A stretch of 64,000 nt of DNA from an uncultured Chloroflexota bacterium (GTDB lineage Bacteria > Chloroflexota > Dehalococcoidia > Lucifugimonadales > UBA1127). Both the position numbers and the translations under genes were made by a program. Positions 58,571-64,000 of this stretch are shown one piece after another; positions within the stretch are counted from its first letter, which is position 1; every line of letters starts with the position of its first letter. The DNA lies in assembly GCA_913045315.1 (NCBI GenBank), contig CAJWQJ010000008.1:19942-83941 (forward strand), in the 5' to 3' direction. Under the pieces are notes generated by a model. That model made no database searches. It saw only the letters and a program-made list of their open reading frames with translations, and was not told where the DNA came from.

Positions 58571-59548
58571 TTAGACTACCCCAGATCGCTCAAATACTTC
58601 TTTTTTCGAAAACGGAGTCTGTAAAGGTTTAATAACATGTTTAGCTATCAGTTCAACTTGCTTCAACCAATCGCCTGGTTTAGCAAGAGGCTGCAAAACA
58701 AATTTTGTAACGCCCACCTTTTGATAGGAATCGATTGTTTTAATTATTTCTTCTGGAGTTCCGATAGCTGTATAAGAATCTAATGAAGCATCATGACGTC
58801 TTCTAACATTTGCTAATATCGATTTATCCATTTCTGCACCATCTTCTGAAACAAAGCAGCTTAATGCAACTCCGAAATGATCTTCAGGAATTGCCCGATC
58901 ATAGTCGGAAGAAGCTAAGTTCTGTATTTCTACAATACCTTCAGCACATTCATAAGGAGTAATACCTGCGGGCAACCATCCATCTCCTAAACGTGCTGTC
59001 CTTTTTAAAGCCGCTTTACTACGCCCCCCAATCCAAACTGGAGGAGTAGGATCTTGAATAGGTTTAGGAACAATCGTAACATCATCAAACGAGTAATATT
59101 GGCCATGAAAAGAAACATTATTTTGTGTCCAAAGGAGTTTCATTATCTCAATGCATTCGTCAGTACGAGCACCTCGTTCTTTTTTGAAACCACCTGATGC
59201 CATATAATCTCTGGATTCTTCTGATCCAAGTCCCACCACCAACAATAATCGTCCTCTGGAAAGAAAATCCAACGTTGCTAATTCTTTAGCTAAAACAATA
59301 GGATGCCTTGCAGGAAGATTTAACGCATTGGTGCCAAATTTCATTATTCGACTTTTTCCAGCTAATGCCGCTAAAGTAATAATAGGATCCAAGACAATCC
59401 TATTAGGAATATCATTAATAATCCTTTCACTAAACCAAAGTGAATCAACCCCAAGGTCATCGCACTTATCAATAAAATCATAGAGATTTTTTGAATCAAA
59501 TTCGTCAAAAGACCATGCTCCTAACCCTAGCCCCAACCTCACTTTCAT
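58571..59548 (-). CDS. LLM-class F420-dependent oxidoreductase
   Basis: KFGTNALNLPARHPIVLAKELATLDFLSRGRLLLVVGLGSE; PPVWIGGRSKAALKRTARLGDGWLPAG. Confidence 0.88.
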   Translation of the reverse strand: MKVRLGLGLGAWSFDEFDSKNLYDFIDKCDDLGVDSLWFSERIINDIPNRIVLDPIITLAALAGKSRIMKFGTNALNLPARHPIVLAKELATLDFLSRGRLLLVVGLGSEESRDYMASGGFKKERGARTDECIEIMKLLWTQNNVSFHGQYYSFDDVTIVPKPIQDPTPPVWIGGRSKAALKRTARLGDGWLPAGITPYECAEGIVEIQNLASSDYDRAIPEDHFGVALSCFVSEDGAEMDKSILANVRRRHDASLDSYTAIGTPEEIIKTIDSYQKVGVTKFVLQPLAKPGDWLKQVELIAKHVIKPLQTPFSKKEVFERSGVV

Positions 59549-59638
59549 TCCTACACCTCCTCTATTTCTAGACCATATTCTACGATATTTCAGCTGTGCA
59601 AAGAAGCATGTATAACGACACTCATTATTTTTTAAGTA

Positions 59639-59667
59639 TTGACACTTTAATTCTAGAATGCTAATTA
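59639..59667 (+). promoter_or_regulatory. Sigma-70-type promoter TTGACA-N17-TAATTA
   Basis: Direct reading, about 50 nt upstream of the MaoC-like CDS. Confidence 0.55.
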
Positions 59668-59716
59668 GTGGTCATAAGTAGTATATCAAATGATATTTAC
59701 TAAGGAGGAGGTAAAA

Positions 59717-60784
59717 ATGAGCACTTCAAAAAATACTCAACGCTTCTGGGAAGATGTTAAAGAAGGTGATGAAATTCCTGGTCAAACTATTTACATAGAC
59801 CAAACAGAGATTGTTATTCATGTAGGTGCGACTCAAAATTATGACAAGGTTCACTTCGATCGTGAATACACGCAAGCAGGCGGTCATGCCGATGCTTTTA
59901 TGCATACTACTTGGTATAACGGAAATTTTGGCAAAATGTTAACCGAATATATTGGAATAGATGGATGGATAAAAAAACAAAGTCAACAGATGAGAAGAAT
60001 GAATCATCCGGGTGACACTACAACATTTGCAGGAAAGGTTGTAAGAAAATATCAAGAAAACGATGAATTTCTTTTAGATATAGAAATGTGGGCAGGAAAT
60101 CAGAGAGAAGAAGTTACAACACCTGCTAGAGCTACGGTTGCCATCCCAAGCAAGAATGGGTGGAAACCTGGGTTCCCAGTTCCTAGTGAAGAATACACAA
60201 AAATAACTCCTATAGGACCAGCATCAGAAGCTCCTAATACACGTCCGAGATCTGAATTGAAAACACCGGAAGATTTCTTGAATGAAGCCAAAAAATGGAT
60301 AGGATGGGAAAGTGAATCAACTACTTTCACCTATCCAATGGAACATGATCCGATAAGAAGATTTTGTCATATGACAAAGGATGATAATCCTCTTTATTTG
60401 GACCCAACGTACGCCAAAGATACACGATTTGGTGGGGTAATTTGCCCTCCTAGCTACCATCTTACTTATAGAGAATTCTGGCCACCAACTGAGGAAAACA
60501 CAGGAAAAATGGGCTCACCATCTTTCGAATTTGAGACACCAGGTGATCACCCTGCAAATTTAAGTTCAGAGGAAGAAAATTTTAGACCAATATATGTAGG
60601 TGATGTTATAACGAGTAAAAAGCGATATGAGGATGTTTATATAAAACCTCTCAGGGTAGACCCAGACACCTTTTGGATAACTTCAGCAACTATTTACTGG
60701 AATCAGAAAGGGGAAATCGTACGAATAAATCGTGGCACTTTGGTTAAGCATCGTACCCCGGAAGAAGTAACTGCTTCAAATTAA
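59717..60784 (+). CDS. Double-hotdog MaoC/FAS1-type dehydratase-family protein
   Basis: Two hotdog-like halves (FWEDVKEGDEIPGQTI; DPIRRFCHMTKDDNPLYLDPTYAKDTRFGGVICPPSY); RBS aaggaggagg before ATG 59717 (track start 59690). Confidence 0.8.
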   Translation: MSTSKNTQRFWEDVKEGDEIPGQTIYIDQTEIVIHVGATQNYDKVHFDREYTQAGGHADAFMHTTWYNGNFGKMLTEYIGIDGWIKKQSQQMRRMNHPGDTTTFAGKVVRKYQENDEFLLDIEMWAGNQREEVTTPARATVAIPSKNGWKPGFPVPSEEYTKITPIGPASEAPNTRPRSELKTPEDFLNEAKKWIGWESESTTFTYPMEHDPIRRFCHMTKDDNPLYLDPTYAKDTRFGGVICPPSYHLTYREFWPPTEENTGKMGSPSFEFETPGDHPANLSSEEENFRPIYVGDVITSKKRYEDVYIKPLRVDPDTFWITSATIYWNQKGEIVRINRGTLVKHRTPEEVTASN

Positions 60785-60813
60785 TCTATTTTTGAACCAG
60801 TCAAATTCAAAAC

Positions 60814-61404
60814 CTATGCAAGGTAGATACGTCTAGCAAGTTTAATTATTTTCTTCGGATAATAATCAAACTTGCTAGCACAAACAATCGAAAAAGAAGT
60901 GGCTAATACCCCAATAATAGCACCAGCAACTACATCAGATGTATATGAAACTCCAGCGTAAACTCGAGAAAACCCCCAAGCAAATGCTAAAAACATACCC
61001 ATAAAACCGGCAATCTTGTTCCATTTTAACAATCCCAATGCCAACGCAAATCCAACTACTGTAGGATTTGCCGGGAAAGAGGAATCGGTAGGCTGGTAAA
61101 ACAATAAATGCAATTCAAGATCTGCAAAAGGTCTTGGGCGAAATATATATAAATTTAAAATGAGCGTAATCAGATTACCAACAGCTACCCCAATAATTGA
61201 AGCTATTACTATAATTTGCTGATTTATTCTATCGTTTTGGCAAGAAAGATTAAACCAACTTGAATATAGCATCAGAGATAAAATAACAGGAGTTAAATAG
61301 TCCCCCACAAAATATTTTACAAATAAATTAATAAGTGGAAAATTAGTTTTATTTGAATCTAACCATATCGTTATACTATGGTCGAAAAATTCAATTATTC
61401 CCAT
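60814..61404 (-). CDS. PAP2-superfamily phosphatase
   Basis: RPRPFADLEL, SFPANPTVVGFALALGL, FSRVYAGVSYTSDVVAGAIIG. Confidence 0.85.
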   Translation of the reverse strand: MGIIEFFDHSITIWLDSNKTNFPLINLFVKYFVGDYLTPVILSLMLYSSWFNLSCQNDRINQQIIVIASIIGVAVGNLITLILNLYIFRPRPFADLELHLLFYQPTDSSFPANPTVVGFALALGLLKWNKIAGFMGMFLAFAWGFSRVYAGVSYTSDVVAGAIIGVLATSFSIVCASKFDYYPKKIIKLARRIYLA

Positions 61405-61784
61405 TTATTCTTTTTCCTTGAAGTTATGATTTCTCTGTAAGTGGAATTTCTTAATGCATCAAGTCCTTGAGGTGTATTTCCCTTGGGTCCACTTATTGTC
61501 TTTATAGATGAGATTATTAAAGTAGAAATTAAACTTGCCAGACAACCTATTGAAAATAATATCAATTGCTGATTGCCATCAAGTCCTCCCTGAGTATCGG
61601 GAATTTGATTTGGTCCATCAGAAAAAAAATAATAACAACCTAATGTTACAAGCACACAACCTGATAATAAAGAAAGTTTTGAGGAAGGGAAAAAATATAA
61701 ACCACGAAGTCCTGAAGAGAAGGATACGATCTGCAATAATCCTGCAGAAGTAAGGTAAATCATCAATAGGTAATCAAATACCAT
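61395..61784 (-). CDS. Hypothetical membrane protein
   Basis: 129-aa ORF with several TM segments, overlapping the PAP2 gene start by 10 nt. Confidence 0.55.
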   Translation of the reverse strand: MVFDYLLMIYLTSAGLLQIVSFSSGLRGLYFFPSSKLSLLSGCVLVTLGCYYFFSDGPNQIPDTQGGLDGNQQLILFSIGCLASLISTLIISSIKTISGPKGNTPQGLDALRNSTYREIITSRKKNKWE

Positions 61785-61804
61785 GACTACTCAAAAAAGA
61801 AGCT

Positions 61805-62722
61805 CTACACCATTAGACACCAGTGTCTGTATTTTTTATTACTTCCACGGATAAGAGTAAAGTATAAATCTTGAAGGGCACCAGTAATTTCTCCAACATC
61901 ACCATTACCAATAGATCTATTATCAATTTCACCTACTGCGGTTAAATGTGCTGCAGTACCAGTAAAAAAAACCTCATCTGCAAGATATAGTTCTCCTCGA
62001 CCTATTTCTCGCTCCTCAACAGTTAATCCGAGTTCTTCAACTGCTAGATGCATCACGCAATCTCGGGTGATTCCAGGTAAAGCATTACTCGATATCGGAG
62101 GTGTTGAAATTATATTGTTTCGAACTATAAATATATTTTCTCCAGTTCCCTCAGCAACAGAACCATCATCATTAAGTAAAATTGCCTCATCATAACCTGC
62201 AAGAATCGCATCAGTTTTAGCAAGAATGCCATTGATATAGTTGCCACTAATTTTTACTCGGGTAGGTACCATAGATTCGTCAATTCGTCTCCATCCAGAA
62301 ACAATACATCTTGCAGCACGCGTATCTATATAATTACCAAGAGGAACTGCTAATAATACAAAATCATCACTTAGTTCATGTAATTTAAGATTTGCAACTC
62401 TTTCTTCACTTTTAAATACAAGAGGACGAATATATAGATCTTCCTTAAATCCACTTTTCTGGATCAATTCTTTAGTAATATCTAGTAATTCATCAACGTT
62501 GTACTGAAGATGCATTCGCAAAATATTGCAACTGTCATGCAGTCTTACATAGTGTTCTCTTGGTCGAAAAACGCTATGTTTTTGTTCTTCACTATTCCAG
62601 TTACTTCGAATTCCTTCAAAAACAGCAGTTCCATAGTGCAGGGCATGTGTCATGACTCCAACTTTTGCATCACTTGCTGGTAAAAATTCTCCACGGAAAT
62701 ATGCCAAAGGAGCTGCAACCAT
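61805..62722 (-). CDS. ilvE: Branched-chain amino acid aminotransferase
   Basis: MTHALHYGTAVFEGIRSNW, SGNYINGILAKTDAILAGYDEAILLNDDGSVAEGTGENIFIV; ATG at 62722 has GGAGG upstream (track start 62773). Confidence 0.93.
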   Translation of the reverse strand: MVAAPLAYFRGEFLPASDAKVGVMTHALHYGTAVFEGIRSNWNSEEQKHSVFRPREHYVRLHDSCNILRMHLQYNVDELLDITKELIQKSGFKEDLYIRPLVFKSEERVANLKLHELSDDFVLLAVPLGNYIDTRAARCIVSGWRRIDESMVPTRVKISGNYINGILAKTDAILAGYDEAILLNDDGSVAEGTGENIFIVRNNIISTPPISSNALPGITRDCVMHLAVEELGLTVEEREIGRGELYLADEVFFTGTAAHLTAVGEIDNRSIGNGDVGEITGALQDLYFTLIRGSNKKYRHWCLMV

Positions 62723-62803
62723 TTTACTTCCTCCTGAAGATAAAAAAATATCACGTTCATAGGGAAAATTCAATTATCAGTTTTTTATATAAATAAAAAA
62801 TGA

Positions 62804-63787
62804 TTACTTAGGCAAGCGAAAACTAAGAGTTTTTATAGTTTTTTCAGATTTAATGTCCGAAAACTGAATCAATCCTTCAAAATTTAATTTATCGAGAAGT
62901 ATTTCTAATTTTTCTTGGTCAAAAGAATTATCCATCCTCTTGATATATTCATAAGCATCTTCAAATGAAATCCATTCATCTTCTATTGCCAATGATAAAA
63001 ATTTAATTAATTGGCCACGAAAATATCTATCCGATTGGATAAATGGGGTATTTTTGTTTTCAATTTGCAATTTAGGCTTTGTGATTTTTTCTTCTTCATA
63101 ATAAATTTTGGTTCTATTCAAAGGCGATGCACACACAGTATTAAAAACACAATTGAAGCAATCTGGAATATTTTTACATACTAAAGCCCCGAACTCCATT
63201 ATCCCTTGATTCCACGTCCAAGGATCTTCATGATTTAAATATTGAAGGGCTATTTCTTTTTGGGTTTTAACTGGCAACCTTATGTCAGATCCTAGAATTA
63301 ACCTTTCTAAAACCCTATTTACATTGATATCTATGACTGGTACAGCCTTCTCAAATGCAAAACAAATAATTGCTGATGCTGTATATTCCCCAACCCCTGG
63401 AAGCAAACAAAGATTCTTAATATCATTTGGAAATTCGCCTTTAAATTCATCAATAATCATTTTCGCTGAACGAAGTAAATTTATTGCACGTTTGTTATAT
63501 CCTAATCCTGACCATGATCTAATAACTTCCGATGCGTTTGATTGACTTAAAAATTCAAGAGTTGGAAATTTTTCTATAAAATCTATAAATTTAGGAATCA
63601 CTCTAGAAACTTGAGTTTGCTGAAGCATAAATTCAGAAATCATAATGAAATATGGATTTCGTGTCTGTCTCCATGGAAGCTCTCTTTGATTCAAAGAAAA
63701 CCATTCAGCTATTTTTATATGTAAGAATTCCTTTGAAGCCTGCATTAGCCGTTCCCATTGAACACAAATATCAATTCTAAAATACAA
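62804..63787 (-). CDS. mutY: A/G-specific adenine glycosylase (HhH-GPD)
   Basis: REL-PWRQTRNPYFIMISEFMLQQTQVSRVIP, LPGVGEYTASAI; C-x5-C-x2-C-x5-C cluster. Start uncertain. Confidence 0.87.
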   Translation of the reverse strand: MYFRIDICVQWERLMQASKEFLHIKIAEWFSLNQRELPWRQTRNPYFIMISEFMLQQTQVSRVIPKFIDFIEKFPTLEFLSQSNASEVIRSWSGLGYNKRAINLLRSAKMIIDEFKGEFPNDIKNLCLLPGVGEYTASAIICFAFEKAVPVIDINVNRVLERLILGSDIRLPVKTQKEIALQYLNHEDPWTWNQGIMEFGALVCKNIPDCFNCVFNTVCASPLNRTKIYYEEEKITKPKLQIENKNTPFIQSDRYFRGQLIKFLSLAIEDEWISFEDAYEYIKRMDNSFDQEKLEILLDKLNFEGLIQFSDIKSEKTIKTLSFRLPK

Positions 63788-63852
63788 ATGATATCATACA
63801 AATATCATTAACTTTATTTGAATTTCTGAGTATAATGAATGTCATGTGTTAC

Positions 63853-63881
63853 TTGACACATATAACCCTTCATGCTAGATT
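63853..63881 (+). promoter_or_regulatory. Sigma-70-type promoter TTGACA-N17-TAGATT upstream of tRNA-Lys
   Basis: Direct reading, about 45 nt upstream of the tRNA. Confidence 0.6.
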
Positions 63882-63926
63882 CGCTCGAAGTATGCTCGGG
63901 ATTGTAAGTTAACACTAATTTCTCGA

Positions 63927-64000
<74 letters not shown>

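Noticed and set aside
63787-63809. 8-bp inverted repeat AATGATAT-N7-ATATCATT upstream of mutY
   Set aside because: Short and AT-rich; expected fairly often by chance in this composition.

Overview
The window looks like a compact, AT-rich chromosomal segment of a marine Chloroflexota (SAR202-like) genome. This lineage call is an inference from gene content: several LLM/F420-type oxidoreductases, CaiB/BaiF CoA-transferases, VEVEK-linker lipoproteins and MaoC/FAS1-type dehydratases. I find no CRISPR array, rRNA, IS element or prophage. Most of it is ordinary housekeeping: valS (5'-truncated), secA, prs, purA, a type-4 uracil-DNA glycosylase, an Fe(III) ABC importer, ftsK, a fused accD-accA, an ECF sigma/anti-sigma pair, signal peptidase, guaB3, era, glnB-amtB, hflK-hflC, metH, mdlAB-like exporters, ilvE, mutY and two tRNA-Lys genes. 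The most striking unexplained signal is regulatory. Upstream of both the PII gene and amtB there is an array of four GTnAC/GTAAT/GAAAT half-sites at an exact 11-bp period, ending 51-52 nt before each start codon. This resembles the actinobacterial GlnR box layout (gTnAC-n6-GaAAC). The PII T-loop also lacks a tyrosine. Other points of interest are a 47-aa DUF5679-like zinc-ribbon protein inside the iron ABC operon, a small gene with two compensating frameshifts, inverted repeats in divergent intergenic regions (prs/purA, udg/fbpA, PH-like/npdG), an apparently leaderless guaB3, a probable CTG start, and a perfect 20-bp tandem duplication upstream of hflK. All calls come from reading the sequence; no database search was run.
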